Source: Flavobacterium psychrotrophum (lineage in GTDB: Bacteria; Bacteroidota; Bacteroidia; Flavobacteriales; Flavobacteriaceae). From it: 64,000 nucleotides of DNA. The notes under the pieces were generated by a model. The model saw only the letters and a program-made list of their open reading frames with translations, had not been told where the DNA came from and made no database searches. This document shows, piece by piece, positions 9,981 to 20,086 of the stretch (position 1 is its first letter; each line of letters begins with the position of its first letter). Made by a program: the position numbers and the translations under genes. Location of the stretch: NCBI RefSeq assembly GCF_003403075.1, contig NZ_CP031557.1, positions 620,001 to 684,000 on the forward strand. The letters are read 5' to 3'.

Positions 9981-10564
9981 ACCCTGATTTTAATAAAACA
10001 AACGGATTGCTACCCGCTATAATACAGGATGCAATTTCGCAACAGGTGCTGATGCTTGGCTACATGAACGAAGAGGCTTTAGAAAAAACTAAAGCCGATG
10101 GCCGGGTTACGTTCTTTAGCCGCAGTAAAAACAGGCTTTGGACAAAAGGAGAAACATCTGGTAATTACCTGAAAGTACAAGAAATTAAAATGGACTGCGA
10201 TAACGATACGCTGCTTATTTCTGCGCTACCACTGGGTCCGGTGTGCCATACAGGTACGCAAAGCTGTTTTGGTGAAACCGATGCAAAGGGCTTTTTGTAC
10301 AAATTAGAACAAACCATTGCCGACAGGATTACCGCTGATGATCCTGACTCTTATGTGAGTACATTATTAAAGAGAGGAATCAATAAAGTGGCCCAAAAAG
10401 TGGGTGAGGAGGCTGTAGAGTTGGTTATTGAAGCAAAAGATAATAATGATGATTTGTTTAAAAATGAAGCTGCAGATTTGCTCTTCCACTTCCTTATGCT
10501 GTTAAAGGCTAAAGGTTTTGGACTGGAAGATATTGAAAAGGTATTGGCAGCACGCCAAAAGTAA
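9977..10564 (+). CDS. hisIE: Bifunctional phosphoribosyl-AMP cyclohydrolase / phosphoribosyl-ATP pyrophosphatase
   Basis: 195 residues with two domains. HisI (about 1-105) shows LMLGYMNEEAL, the metal-site MDCDNDTLL and CHTGTQSCF. HisE (about 108-195) shows the NTP-pyrophosphohydrolase helices KVGEEAVELVIEAK and NEAADLLFHFLMLL. They carry out steps 2 and 3 of histidine synthesis. Last gene of the operon: all eight reading frames from hisG to hisIE overlap or lie within 3 nt. No clear intrinsic terminator was seen in the 147 nt after it. Confidence 0.96.
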   Translation: MNPDFNKTNGLLPAIIQDAISQQVLMLGYMNEEALEKTKADGRVTFFSRSKNRLWTKGETSGNYLKVQEIKMDCDNDTLLISALPLGPVCHTGTQSCFGETDAKGFLYKLEQTIADRITADDPDSYVSTLLKRGINKVAQKVGEEAVELVIEAKDNNDDLFKNEAADLLFHFLMLLKAKGFGLEDIEKVLAARQK

Positions 10565-10711
10565 TGTTTCACGACACAGGTTCAATTAGTCTCTTTACAG
10601 AGCATACACAACAACTTTAACATAGTCGTTTTAGATAATTGATGTAATAAACACGGGGAATTTGGTGTTTTGTAGTAAATTACGCCATTAATACCATTTC
10701 CCCTTTTTCTG

Positions 10712-13705
10712 ATGAAAATAAAAAAAATACTAAAGCGGCTATCAATCACTATTGGTGTGCTTTTGGTTCTTGTGTTAATAACAATAAGCATTGCGCTTAA
10801 CTTTGTTTTTACACCCGAAAAAATAACCCCTACCGTTACCGACCTCCTGAATGAAAACCTTGATGCTAAGGTATCGTGCGAGCGTATAGAGCTTACGTTT
10901 TTTTCATCATTCCCTCATTTTGGCGTAAAGCTTACAAACGGCAATGTGGTAACGGCATCAATAAAAGGGCGTAAAAACGATACCCTGGCACAGTTTGATA
11001 TGTGCAGGGCTTCTTTTAATATCGACAAGCTTTTGCGAAAGCACAACCTGGTGGTAAATAACCTTACGATAACAAATCCTAAGGTAAAGGCTGTTATTCA
11101 TAAAAACGGTAAGGCCAACTGGAATATTGTAAAAGAGACAGGTACAGATACCATTGCCGAAGACAGTACGGCTTTTAAGATTAATTCCATCTTTGTAAAA
11201 AAACTAACGGTAGAAAATGCAAGTATTGCCTACCACGATTTTGTTACCAAGGCACACGCAAAGGCAGACAGCCTGTTTGTAACCCTTAAAGCTGCCAATA
11301 CCGATGATAAGCTGGTATTTTCTACCGAAACATCGGGTAAGCATATAAAGTTTTCTAAAGATGGCTACCGATTTGCCAATAACCTAAAGGCTGCTCTTAC
11401 AACCAAAATACTCTACGATAAAAAGAACCAAAAGGTAGACTTTGATAAAAGTGAGCTAAAGCTGAATGATATCGACTTTGTTACTGAAGGGCATTTTAAG
11501 CGTGATACTATAACTCACGAGGTGCAAACTGACCTTATACTGGAAATGAAAGTACCCTCTTTAAAAACACTTTGGGAAACCGTGCCTGAATATATCATCA
11601 AAAAAGAAGATATAGATGTGCGCGGTAACGTAGTGCTTAAAGCCACTGCAAAAGGTATTTATAGTAAAGACAGGCTACCATTAACCGACATTACTTTTAA
11701 GATTGACAACGGTGTGCTTAAGTATAATAAGTTTGCCGGGGAGATAAGACACTTGGAGGGCGACCTGCATGCGCTGCTTAACTTTGATAAGCCCGAAGCA
11801 TCTATCCTTACCATAAAGCAGTTGCTGCTTGAAGGTACAGGAGTAGACCTTAAGGGCAATGCTACGGTAACCAACCTGCTTAAAGACCCTGAAATTGATT
11901 CGAACATTAAGGGCGACCTTGACCTGACTACCCTTAAAAAGAAGTTTCCGTTTGCTAAGGATATTGAAGCAAAAGGCCTGGCGCACATAGATATCAATGC
12001 CGTATTTAAGAGCAACGATATTATGAACAGCAACTTTAACAACATGAAGGTTAAAGGTAATTCATTGTTTACCAATTTGCTGATTAACGACCCGAAAGAC
12101 ACGATCTATGTACAGACCAAAAAAACCGAACTTGTTTTTGGACGTAAGGCAGAAGACGAAGCGAACCGCAAGTCTTTTGGTAAAATAGCCGCTACAGATC
12201 TTACCGTGAATTATAAAAACCAGCATAATATTAAACTTGCGGGGCTGGATGTAAAGCTAAGGGCTAAAAAGCAAAGAGACAGTATGTCAAAACTTGCTGC
12301 AGAGATACGGTTAACCAATTTAAAATATTCAGGTTCAGATAAGATTAGGGGGGTGATACGTAAAGCGAGTATTACTGCTGAGCTTAGTCCGCGTAGTACA
12401 AAAGGCCGCCCCGCTATAAGTACAACCTTTACAGTAGACAGTGCGGGTGTGTGGCAGGATAAAAAGTTTGTAGGTATTAAGAACGGGAACTATAAGCTTC
12501 TTGTTCAGAAGAACAGGGACAGCATCTGGATGCCGCGTGGCTATGTAGAGTTCAATAACCTGTATGCCTATACACCGGAGTTTGCATTGCCGCTACGCAT
12601 GGAGCATTCTAAAATATCAATTAATAATCGGGCTATTACGCTGCGTAATGCGCATATCTTTTTTGGTAATTCTGATGTTACGCTAACGGGGCAGATCAAT
12701 AATATGCTGGCTAAAAAATCGCCTGATAAAAAGGTTGATGCCACCCTTACGCTAACTTCAAACTTTATAGATGCCAATGAGATTATGGCAATTATGAATA
12801 CCGAAACAGCTGCCAAAGAACAGCAGCCTGATTTTAAGCAGGTAGCTGAGCATAAGTTACATGATCCTAAAAATGTAAGCAATAAAAAAACGGTGTTTAA
12901 AATACCTGCAAATATCAATTTTGTGTTTAACAGCGACATAAAGAAACTGCATTATGGCACGCTTGACCTACAGGATCTTAAAGGTGTGCTTAAGGTAGAG
13001 GAAGGGCACCTAAAGCTGAACCATTTTGAACTGACCACCCTGGCAGCAAAACTTACTACAAGCCTTAACTATTCGGTAGTAAACGACCGCAGAGCCAAGG
13101 TAGATTTTGACCTTAACCTGCATGATATAGAAATGGCAAATATTGCTAAAGTAATGCCCGCAATGGACAGCCTGTTCCCAATGACAAAATCGTTTGTAGG
13201 CAAGGGGCATTTAAGGATGCAGGGCAGTGCGCTGCTTAACCGCAGGATGGATGTTATTATACCATCGGTAACCAGTATTGCTGCGTTACAGGCCACAGAT
13301 ATTATGGTGCTGGATGGCGAAACTTTTAAAGAGATGGCAAAAACGCTGATGTTTAAGCAAAAGGATAAAAATACCATCAACACGCTTAACATGGAAATGA
13401 TAATTGAGAAGAGCCATATGGAGGTGCTGCCCGCACTGGTAGAGATAGACCGCTACACGCTGGCAGTTGGCGGTATGCAAAACCTGGACATGAGTTACAA
13501 CTACCACGTTTCGGTGCTTAAATCGCCCATACCGTTTAAAACCGGAGTAGATATTAAAGGCAGTAACCTCGACGACTATAAAATAAGCCTTACTAAGGCC
13601 AAGTATAAATACTATTTTACAGATAAGGAAAGGCTGAAGGAAAAAGCAGATGAGTCAATCATCAATAAGAAAAAAGATATACTGGCAAAGCTTGAGTTTA
13701 ATTAG
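10712..13705 (+). CDS. AsmA-like family protein (large envelope protein)
   Basis: 997 residues. One N-terminal membrane anchor (about 12-33, TIGVLLVLVLITISIALNF) is followed by a long extracytoplasmic region rich in alternating beta strands. The start, with FTPEKITPTVTDLLNENLDAKVSCERIELTFFSSFPHFGVKL, is typical of Bacteroidota AsmA-like proteins, as is the C-terminal GVDIKGSNLDDYKISLTKAKYK. Members of this superfamily are thought to bridge or help maintain the inner and outer membranes; a lipid-transfer role is inferred from relatives such as TamB, YhdP and AsmA. It stands alone on the plus strand 147 nt after hisIE, with a probable own promoter, since operon linkage to his is not supported. 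Confidence 0.8.
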   Translation: MKIKKILKRLSITIGVLLVLVLITISIALNFVFTPEKITPTVTDLLNENLDAKVSCERIELTFFSSFPHFGVKLTNGNVVTASIKGRKNDTLAQFDMCRASFNIDKLLRKHNLVVNNLTITNPKVKAVIHKNGKANWNIVKETGTDTIAEDSTAFKINSIFVKKLTVENASIAYHDFVTKAHAKADSLFVTLKAANTDDKLVFSTETSGKHIKFSKDGYRFANNLKAALTTKILYDKKNQKVDFDKSELKLNDIDFVTEGHFKRDTITHEVQTDLILEMKVPSLKTLWETVPEYIIKKEDIDVRGNVVLKATAKGIYSKDRLPLTDITFKIDNGVLKYNKFAGEIRHLEGDLHALLNFDKPEASILTIKQLLLEGTGVDLKGNATVTNLLKDPEIDSNIKGDLDLTTLKKKFPFAKDIEAKGLAHIDINAVFKSNDIMNSNFNNMKVKGNSLFTNLLINDPKDTIYVQTKKTELVFGRKAEDEANRKSFGKIAATDLTVNYKNQHNIKLAGLDVKLRAKKQRDSMSKLAAEIRLTNLKYSGSDKIRGVIRKASITAELSPRSTKGRPAISTTFTVDSAGVWQDKKFVGIKNGNYKLLVQKNRDSIWMPRGYVEFNNLYAYTPEFALPLRMEHSKISINNRAITLRNAHIFFGNSDVTLTGQINNMLAKKSPDKKVDATLTLTSNFIDANEIMAIMNTETAAKEQQPDFKQVAEHKLHDPKNVSNKKTVFKIPANINFVFNSDIKKLHYGTLDLQDLKGVLKVEEGHLKLNHFELTTLAAKLTTSLNYSVVNDRRAKVDFDLNLHDIEMANIAKVMPAMDSLFPMTKSFVGKGHLRMQGSALLNRRMDVIIPSVTSIAALQATDIMVLDGETFKEMAKTLMFKQKDKNTINTLNMEMIIEKSHMEVLPALVEIDRYTLAVGGMQNLDMSYNYHVSVLKSPIPFKTGVDIKGSNLDDYKISLTKAKYKYYFTDKERLKEKADESIINKKKDILAKLEFN

Positions 13706-13741
13706 CGAAACGCTACATCGCTATATAGTTTAGAATTTTTA

Positions 13742-13790
13742 GCCGCTAATTTCACTAAATTACACAAATTGACCGGTGTAAATTAGTGGC
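13742..13790. repeat. Intergenic imperfect palindrome, GCCAC-TAATT family, copy 1
   Basis: GCCGCTAATTTCACTAAATT at the left and its near-complement TGTAAATTAGTGGC at the right form an imperfect inverted repeat. Similar elements occur at 37197-37255 and 43093-43199. The regulator gene 13783-15276 ends inside this copy: its last codons and TAA stop come from the right arm. Confidence 0.6.
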
Positions 13791-15276
13791 TGTTTTTTAA
13801 AACCGTTTCAAGTGATTTGCTTAAAATTGTAATAGCCTCTTCCATTTCGGTTACTGTTAAATGCCCGAATCCCAGCCGTGTTGCTGTAAGGTTTTTGGAT
13901 TGGTATAAAATGGTTTTTGGCAGGAACAGCCCATTAGCCGCGCATTCTTTTTGCAGCTGAATCAGGTTAAAGTTATCCAGCCATTCTACCCACACAGCCA
14001 GTCCTCGTGCAGGCACCTGAAATTTTATACGCCCTTTCAGCTGGGTTGACAGCAGGTTTATAAAAGCATCCCTGCGTTCTTTATAACGTATTTTGTTCTT
14101 TTTAGAGAGCCTGTGTACTTCACCCTCCTGTATCCATTCGGTTAGTGCCTGTTCTTTAATAACATCAATGCCGGGTTCCAGTATATTTTGGTGTTTTTCT
14201 AATTCGGCAATAAATTCAGAGGGTGCTGCAACAAAACCATAACCAAAGCCAGCCGGCAGCGACCGTCCGAACGACCCAATGTAAACAACCCTGTCATTAG
14301 AATCAAAAGCAGCCAGTGGCAATACCGGGTTATTGTCATAATGAAAGTCAAAATCATAATCATCTTCTAAAATTACAAAACCATACTGGTTAGCAAGTTC
14401 GAGCAGCTCTATCCTCCGTTTGGCACTCAGCGCAGTTGTAGTAGGGTAGTGGTAACTGGAGGTTAGGTACAGTACCCTGATGGTTTTTTCCTGACAAATG
14501 GTTTTTAAATCTTTGGTGCTAATGCCTTCTTTATCTGTAGGCACCGGGATAATTTTAGCTCCGGTATCTGCAAGTGTCATGTTAGACCGGTAATATCCGG
14601 GAGAAGCAACCACCACATTGTCGCCGGGAGCCAGCAGCAGTTTTGTAACTAAATACAGGCTAACTTCGTGACTGGTTGTGGTAAGCAGGTTAGCGGGAGC
14701 AATGCGTATGCCACGTGTAAGGTTGAGGTAATTAGAAAAATGTAATTTAAAACTCTGGTGCGACAGTGTTTGTACCTGTTCCCATGTATTGGTGCTCTTT
14801 TGCCGTTTTAGTTTAGAAACATACAGGCGTGCCAGTACATCAGTTTGTACAAGCCTCAGGTCGGGCAGGCCATCATTAAACTGGTGGGGCAGGGTACTTA
14901 CTTCCACAGGATTTTCCAGCAGGGCAGAGCGTGTAAAGGTAAAGCCGGTATTAATTTTAGAACTTTTGTTTGTAGATTGGCTAACATCAGCCTTGGAATT
15001 TTGCTTTGCCTGAGATAGTATAAACGTCCCCTTATTAGGCAAAATCTGTATCCATCCCTGTGCCTCCAGATCCTGGAACGACTTTATGAGCGTATTACGG
15101 TTAACCGATAGCAGCTTGCACAGTGTGCGGGTACCGGGCAGTTTTGTACCTTCGGGCAATAGTCCCATTTGTATGGCTTTAATAAACTCAAATACTATTT
15201 GCAGGTACACCGCAGTTGGTTCCTGAGGCTTTAGTGTGATGAAGCTTTTAAAAGGAATTTGAACCGGACTATCCAT
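13783..15276 (-). CDS. MocR/GabR-type transcriptional regulator (GntR wHTH + aminotransferase fold), Lys-to-Arg at the PLP site
   Basis: 497 residues. A GntR-type winged helix (about 15-90, GLLPEGTKLPGTRTLCKLLSVNRNTL, shown partly: TKLPGTRTLCKLL) is joined by a polar linker (about 91-112) to a fold-type I aminotransferase domain (about 130-495). MocR proteins bind PLP through a lysine in a GTFSK-type motif; here the aligned motif is YIGSFGRSLPAG, with Arg338 (codon 14263-14265) in that place. The DDYDFDFHYDNNP strand is recognisable. The gene is divergent from a TonB-dependent receptor, 64 nt away, and probably regulates it and itself. Whether it still binds PLP, or another ligand, is open. 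Its stop codon lies inside a dispersed repeat. Confidence 0.88.
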   Translation of the reverse strand: MDSPVQIPFKSFITLKPQEPTAVYLQIVFEFIKAIQMGLLPEGTKLPGTRTLCKLLSVNRNTLIKSFQDLEAQGWIQILPNKGTFILSQAKQNSKADVSQSTNKSSKINTGFTFTRSALLENPVEVSTLPHQFNDGLPDLRLVQTDVLARLYVSKLKRQKSTNTWEQVQTLSHQSFKLHFSNYLNLTRGIRIAPANLLTTTSHEVSLYLVTKLLLAPGDNVVVASPGYYRSNMTLADTGAKIIPVPTDKEGISTKDLKTICQEKTIRVLYLTSSYHYPTTTALSAKRRIELLELANQYGFVILEDDYDFDFHYDNNPVLPLAAFDSNDRVVYIGSFGRSLPAGFGYGFVAAPSEFIAELEKHQNILEPGIDVIKEQALTEWIQEGEVHRLSKKNKIRYKERRDAFINLLSTQLKGRIKFQVPARGLAVWVEWLDNFNLIQLQKECAANGLFLPKTILYQSKNLTATRLGFGHLTVTEMEEAITILSKSLETVLKNSH

Positions 15277-15288
15277 TATTCTTAAACT

Positions 15289-15324
15289 GGTATACTTTAG
15301 TGGTACGGCAAGGTACTACTTTTG
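15289..15324 (+). promoter_or_regulatory. Promoter of the BtuB-like receptor with three GGTA direct repeats (candidate MocR operator)
   Basis: TACTTTTG at 15317-15324 is a perfect flavobacterial -7 box, 16 nt before the receptor ATG. GGTA occurs at 15289, 15302 and 15312, with the extended forms TGGTAT, TGGTAC and AGGTAC. MocR regulators typically bind direct repeats in such divergent promoters, so these are operator candidates; this is inference from position and repetition only. Confidence 0.5.
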
Positions 15325-15340
15325 ACAAAATTTTTAAACC

Positions 15341-17206
15341 ATGAAGAAACTTTATTTTGGTATGTTGCTACTGTTAGGTACTGCTATGTATGCGCAGACT
15401 GAAAAAGACAGTACTAAAACCATTGATGAATTAGTAATTAATGAAAACCGCTTTAGTACCCCTATTTCTAAGCAGAACCGTAATGTATATGTTATAAACC
15501 ACAAAACAATAGAAAAATTGCCAGGCAGGTCTTTAAATGAGATATTGCAGTATGCCAATGGTGTAGATATAAGGCAGCGCGGACCCTTTGGCAGCCAAGC
15601 AGACATCAGTATAGATGGTGGAAGTTTTGAGCAGACGGTTGTGCTGCTAAACGGTGCAAAAATAATCGATTCGCAAACGGCCCACAATATGCTTAACCTG
15701 CCCATACCGGTAGAAGTTATAGAGCGTATAGAGGTTATACGCGGCCCGGCTGCAAGGATATATGGCATTAACAGCTTAACGGGCGCTATAAATATAATCA
15801 CCAAGAAACCAGCAGACTCTGGGTTTTTAATAAGTACCTACGCAGGTTCTAATTTTGAGAAAGATGCAGAGGGCAATGGTGATACCTTTTATGGTAAAGG
15901 AATTCAGTTAGGGGGTGTTATAAGCAAGCAAAAGCACCAGCATTCCATCTTTGCATCGCATGATAAAAGTAATGGCTACCGTTACAATACAGGCTTTGAA
16001 AACAACAAACTGTTTTATCAGGGCAATGTACAGGTAAATGATAATAACGAGATTTTAGGCGCATTTGGGTATATTAAAAACGGATTTGGCGCTAACGGGT
16101 TCTATGCTTCTCCGGGCGATAAAAACTCAAGCGAAGTGGTGCAGACAACCTTTGCATCTATACAGTCTAAACACCATCTTTCAGATAAATGGTCGCTGGC
16201 ACCACGCGTAAGTTACAGGTATAACTATGACGATTACAGGTATTTTGGCATTGCCAATTTAAATTCGGGCAGAAGCCAGCACTACACAAATTCGATAGCT
16301 GCTGAGGTTAATACATCGTATAAAATGGAAAAGGGAGAACTGGGCTTTGGCGCAGAGGCCCGTAATGAAGATATAAAATCGTCTAACATAGGCGAGCACA
16401 ATCGTAACAATGTTGGCGTATATGTAGAATACAGAACCTACCTTACAGAACGTTTCAATGTAAACGTGGGCGCTTACCTTAATTATAATTCAGATTATAA
16501 ATGGCAGGCTTATCCGGGGCTTGATGCCGGGTACGCCCTTACCGATGCCTTTAAAATTATAGCCAACATTGGCACCAGCCAGCGCATACCTTCCTTTACA
16601 GATTTGTACCTTAATCAGCGCCCGGGCAATATAGGCAACCCCGACCTTAAGTCAGAAAACGCTTTCCAGAGCGAAATCGGTTTTAAATTTTTAAAAAAGG
16701 CATTTACTTTTAATGCTAATTATTTTTACAGGAACATTACCAATTTTATCGACTGGACACGTAATGTTACTACAGAGCCATTTCAGAGTGTAAACTTTGG
16801 CGGCCTAAATACAAGCGGTATTAATATGCGTGCAGTATATAATGTAGAGCTGGCAAATAGTTCTAAATTTAGTTTTAACCTGGGCTATTCTTATTTAGAT
16901 TCTGAGTTTAAAAACATCAAACAGGATGTGTTTTCTAAATATCTTATTTCCTCGTTAAAGCACCAGGTAACAAATACAGTTGATTTTCAGTATAAAAAAT
17001 TCACGGTGCTTTTTGCAACACGTTTTAATGAGCGGGCTACCGGAGCATCATATTGGATAAATGATTTCAGGCTAAGCCAGGCCATTAATAAGCTCGTAAT
17101 TTTTGCCGACGCACAAAATATTTTCAAAACAACCTACTTTGAGGCCGGAGCTATTCCGCTGCCATCAAGATGGTTTAGTGTAGGTGTAAAGTTTACAGAC
17201 CTTTAG
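15341..17206 (+). CDS. TonB-dependent outer-membrane receptor, BtuB-like
   Basis: 621 residues with a signal peptide (1-18, cleavage near AMYA-Q). The plug domain (about 45-155) has NVYVINHKTIEKLPGRSLNEIL (in part: LPGRSLNEILQYANGVDIRQ) and RIEVIRGPAARIYGINSLTGAINIITK; the rest is a 22-strand-type barrel ending in aromatic residues. The length and the lack of the SusC N-terminal domain place it with cobalamin- or siderophore-type receptors rather than SusC. Divergent from the MocR-like gene. No cobalamin riboswitch fits in the 64-nt gap, so B12 as substrate is unproven. A terminator follows the gene 22 nt downstream. Confidence 0.88.
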   Translation: MKKLYFGMLLLLGTAMYAQTEKDSTKTIDELVINENRFSTPISKQNRNVYVINHKTIEKLPGRSLNEILQYANGVDIRQRGPFGSQADISIDGGSFEQTVVLLNGAKIIDSQTAHNMLNLPIPVEVIERIEVIRGPAARIYGINSLTGAINIITKKPADSGFLISTYAGSNFEKDAEGNGDTFYGKGIQLGGVISKQKHQHSIFASHDKSNGYRYNTGFENNKLFYQGNVQVNDNNEILGAFGYIKNGFGANGFYASPGDKNSSEVVQTTFASIQSKHHLSDKWSLAPRVSYRYNYDDYRYFGIANLNSGRSQHYTNSIAAEVNTSYKMEKGELGFGAEARNEDIKSSNIGEHNRNNVGVYVEYRTYLTERFNVNVGAYLNYNSDYKWQAYPGLDAGYALTDAFKIIANIGTSQRIPSFTDLYLNQRPGNIGNPDLKSENAFQSEIGFKFLKKAFTFNANYFYRNITNFIDWTRNVTTEPFQSVNFGGLNTSGINMRAVYNVELANSSKFSFNLGYSYLDSEFKNIKQDVFSKYLISSLKHQVTNTVDFQYKKFTVLFATRFNERATGASYWINDFRLSQAINKLVIFADAQNIFKTTYFEAGAIPLPSRWFSVGVKFTDL

Positions 17207-17227
17207 TATTTATTTGAGTAATGTAGA

Positions 17228-17252
17228 AAGCCGGGAGAATATCTTCCGGTTT
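17228..17252 (+). terminator. Intrinsic terminator of the BtuB-like receptor
   Basis: An 11-bp stem (17228-17238 with 17242-17252, including two G.U pairs) and a 3-nt loop continue into a T run to 17255. It ends about 19 nt before the first CRISPR repeat and so isolates the array from upstream transcription. Confidence 0.8.
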
Positions 17253-17271
17253 TTTATTATTAGCTAATGAA

Positions 17272-20086
17272 TAAATAAATTGCTTTCAAAATTCATACTT
17301 TAGTGGATGATTCACAGTTTCTATTGTAGGCGGCAAGAACGATAATGAGTTGTGAATTGCTTTCAAAATTCATACTTTAGTGGATGATTCACAGTCTATT
17401 GCAATCGCAACGGGCTTGTTAGCCAGTTGTGAATTGCTTTCAAAATTCATACTTTAGTGGATGATTCACAGTCCGTGACTTTGTCCTGCATTTATACCAT
17501 GAGTTGTGAATTGCTTTCAAAATTCATACTTTAGTGGATGATTCACAGTCCGACTTTTTGAGCCTGTAGTGTACATTTAGTTGTGAATTGCTTTCAAAAT
17601 TCATACTTTAGTGGATGATTCACAGTGCTTACGGACCTACAAACACAACGCCTGGGGTTGTGAATTGCTTTCAAAATTCATACTTTAGTGGATGATTCAC
17701 AGTCTGTCATCCAAGCCCCTGAATCTAATATAGTTGTGAATTGCTTTCAAAATTCATACTTTAGTGGATGATTCACAGTAACTTTCATTTGTCAAAACGG
17801 GCAAATGCAGTTGTGAATTGCTTTCAAAATTCATACTTTAGTGGATGATTCACAGTTACCTCTTTAAATTTTAAACATTCAACAGGGTTGTGAATTGCTT
17901 TCAAAATTCATAATTTAGTGGATGATTCACAGTACTTTAGGTGTAACAAGCGTTATGCCGGTAGTTGTGAATTGCTTTCAAAATTCATACTTTAGTGGAT
18001 GATTCACAGTGGCAAGTGAGAGGATTATCGGGGGTTCGAAGTTGTGAATTGCTTTCAAAATTCATACTTTAGTGGATGATTCACAGTTACGTAATTAAGT
18101 GGAATAAAGATATAATGGTTGTGAATTGCTTTCAAAATTCATACTTTAGTGGATGATTCACAGTACACCCTCGGTTTGCAAATCTTCTACCGCAGTTGTG
18201 AATTGCTTTCAAAATTCATACTTTAGTGGATGATTCACAGTGATAGGGAGAACAAGCATAGAACCGTATAAGTTGTGAATTGCTTTCAAAATTCATACTT
18301 TAGTGGATGATTCACAGTTAATCATCAACAGATGCTTTTGTCATTGGCGTTGTGAATTGCTTTCAAAATTCATACTTTAGTGGATGATTCACAGTAATGG
18401 CTGTTCAGCGCATAATGGCAGCAGTGTTGTGAATTGCTTTCAAAATTCATACTTTAGTGGATGATTCACAGTTAAACGCAGGTATAACAAAAGGCTCGTT
18501 ATGTTGTGAATTGCTTTCAAAATTCATACTTTAGTGGATGATTCACAGTACGCACTTGCTACAAAGCTGTCCCCGTCGTGTTGTGAATTGCTTTCAAAAT
18601 TCATACTTTAGTGGATGATTCACAGTTAACATTGCGGTAGAAAACTATGAAGTTGTGTTGTGAATTGCTTTCAAAATTCATACTTTAGTGGATGATTCAC
18701 AGTTGTGGAAAGTAGTATTGTAAGCCCGGATTAGTTGTGAATTGCTTTCAAAATTCATACTTTAGTGGATGATTCACAGTGATGCTAGCTGCGTTATCAT
18801 CGAGGGCATGTTGTGAATTGCTTTCAAAATTCATACTTTAGTGGATGATTCACAGTAGGGTTCAAAATCCTGTGCAAAGCTTTGAAGTTGTGAATTGCTT
18901 TCAAAATTCATACTTTAGTGGATGATTCACAGTTCAAAGACTTTTTTTTTCGAATCTTCCATAGTTGTGAATTGCTTTCAAAATTCATACTTTAGTGGAT
19001 GATTCACAGTTATTTCAAAGTTAAAGAGGAAGATAAAGAAGTTGTGAATTGCTTTCAAAATTCATACTTTAGTGGATGATTCACAGTAGGCCTGGCGGCT
19101 CTTTGCCTTGCCTTTGGGTTGTGAATTGCTTTCAAAATTCATACTTTAGTGGATGATTCACAGTGAAATCGGTGTTATTCTAGATATCACACATGTTGTG
19201 AATTGCTTTCAAAATTCATACTTTAGTGGATGATTCACAGTAATTGAAAATAACATGTGGCAGCTAAAACAGTTGTGAATTGCTTTCAAAATTCATACTT
19301 TAGTGGATGATTCACAGTATATTCATTTGATGGTCTTGGCAGACGTGTGTTGTGAATTGCTTTCAAAATTCATACTTTAGTGGATGATTCACAGTTTTTT
19401 TAATACAGGGGTGTGCGGAATTAAGTTGTGAATTGCTTTCAAAATTCATACTTTAGTGGATGATTCACAGTTTAGTAAGTGCCGTCCACGCTGTAGCACT
19501 TGTTGTGAATTGCTTTCAAAATTCATACTTTAGTGGATGATTCACAGTTAGTTTAATCGCTTTCATAGTGTTTATTAGTTGTGAATTGCTTTCAAAATTC
19601 ATACTTTAGTGGATGATTCACAGTATTCGTTACCGCGGGTTTCTGAATGCTATAGTTGTGAATTGCTTTCAAAATTCATACTTTAGTGGATGATTCACAG
19701 TGCATTAAATCAGAAGCATCACCCTTAGCCAGTTGTGAATTGCTTTCAAAATTCATACTTTAGTGGATGATTCACAGTTAAAACTGGTTTTGGCAAGACA
19801 TTGTAAGGGTTGTGAATTGCTTTCAAAATTCATACTTTAGTGGATGATTCACAGTCCATAAGTTCTAAACAACTATCATTGAGCCGTTGTGAATTGCTTT
19901 CAAAATTCATACTTTAGTGGATGATTCACAGTTTATCTTATGCGCTGGGCTGTGTTCTATAAGTTGTGAATTGCTTTCAAAATTCATACTTTAGTGGATG
20001 ATTCACAGTAACGCCCTGTTTTTCTGTTATATACATTCAGTTGTGAATTGCTTTCAAAATTCATACTTTAGTGGATGATTCACAGT
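17272..20086 (+). CRISPR. Type II-C CRISPR array: 37 repeats of 47 nt, 36 spacers of 29-30 nt
   Basis: Repeats begin GTTGTGAATTGC and end GGATGATTCACAGT on the plus strand. I counted 37 copies with starts from 17272 to 20040 at a 76-77 nt period; 32 spacers are 30 nt and four are 29 nt (17704, 18781, 19396, 19549). The first copy (17272-17318) has lost the sequence of its first nine positions, marking the old end of the array. The copy at 17887-17933 has one change (C27 to A). All others look identical. The tracrRNA anti-repeat at 25816-25836 pairs with the plus-strand repeat, so crRNAs are transcribed toward the cas genes, opposite to cas2-cas1-cas9. Each repeat has 7-nt inverted ends (positions 3-9 and 39-45). 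Confidence 0.98.
17350..17380 (+). promoter_or_regulatory. Promoter-like element inside each CRISPR repeat (shown for the second repeat)
   Basis: Repeat positions 2-4 are TTG and positions 25-32 are TACTTTAG, 20 nt apart. This fits the flavobacterial promoter TTG-N19/20-TAnnTTTG with one mismatch. Transcription would begin near repeat position 39-41 and run into the next spacer. In the array the pattern is present in 36 of 37 repeats; the first, degenerate repeat has lost its TTG. The single variant repeat changes only an n position of the box. Confidence 0.5.

Noticed and set aside
15277..15340. Cobalamin riboswitch before the BtuB-like receptor
   Set aside because: The 64-nt gap is too short and has no B12-box.
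17207..17271. Conventional CRISPR leader at the 17.2-kb end
   Set aside because: Just 19 nt separate the receptor terminator from the first, degenerate repeat; this is the old end of the array.
18934..18963. Spacer with a run of nine or more T as an internal terminator
   Set aside because: The nearest stem is formed by distant repeat ends and lies several bases before the run; too weak to call.
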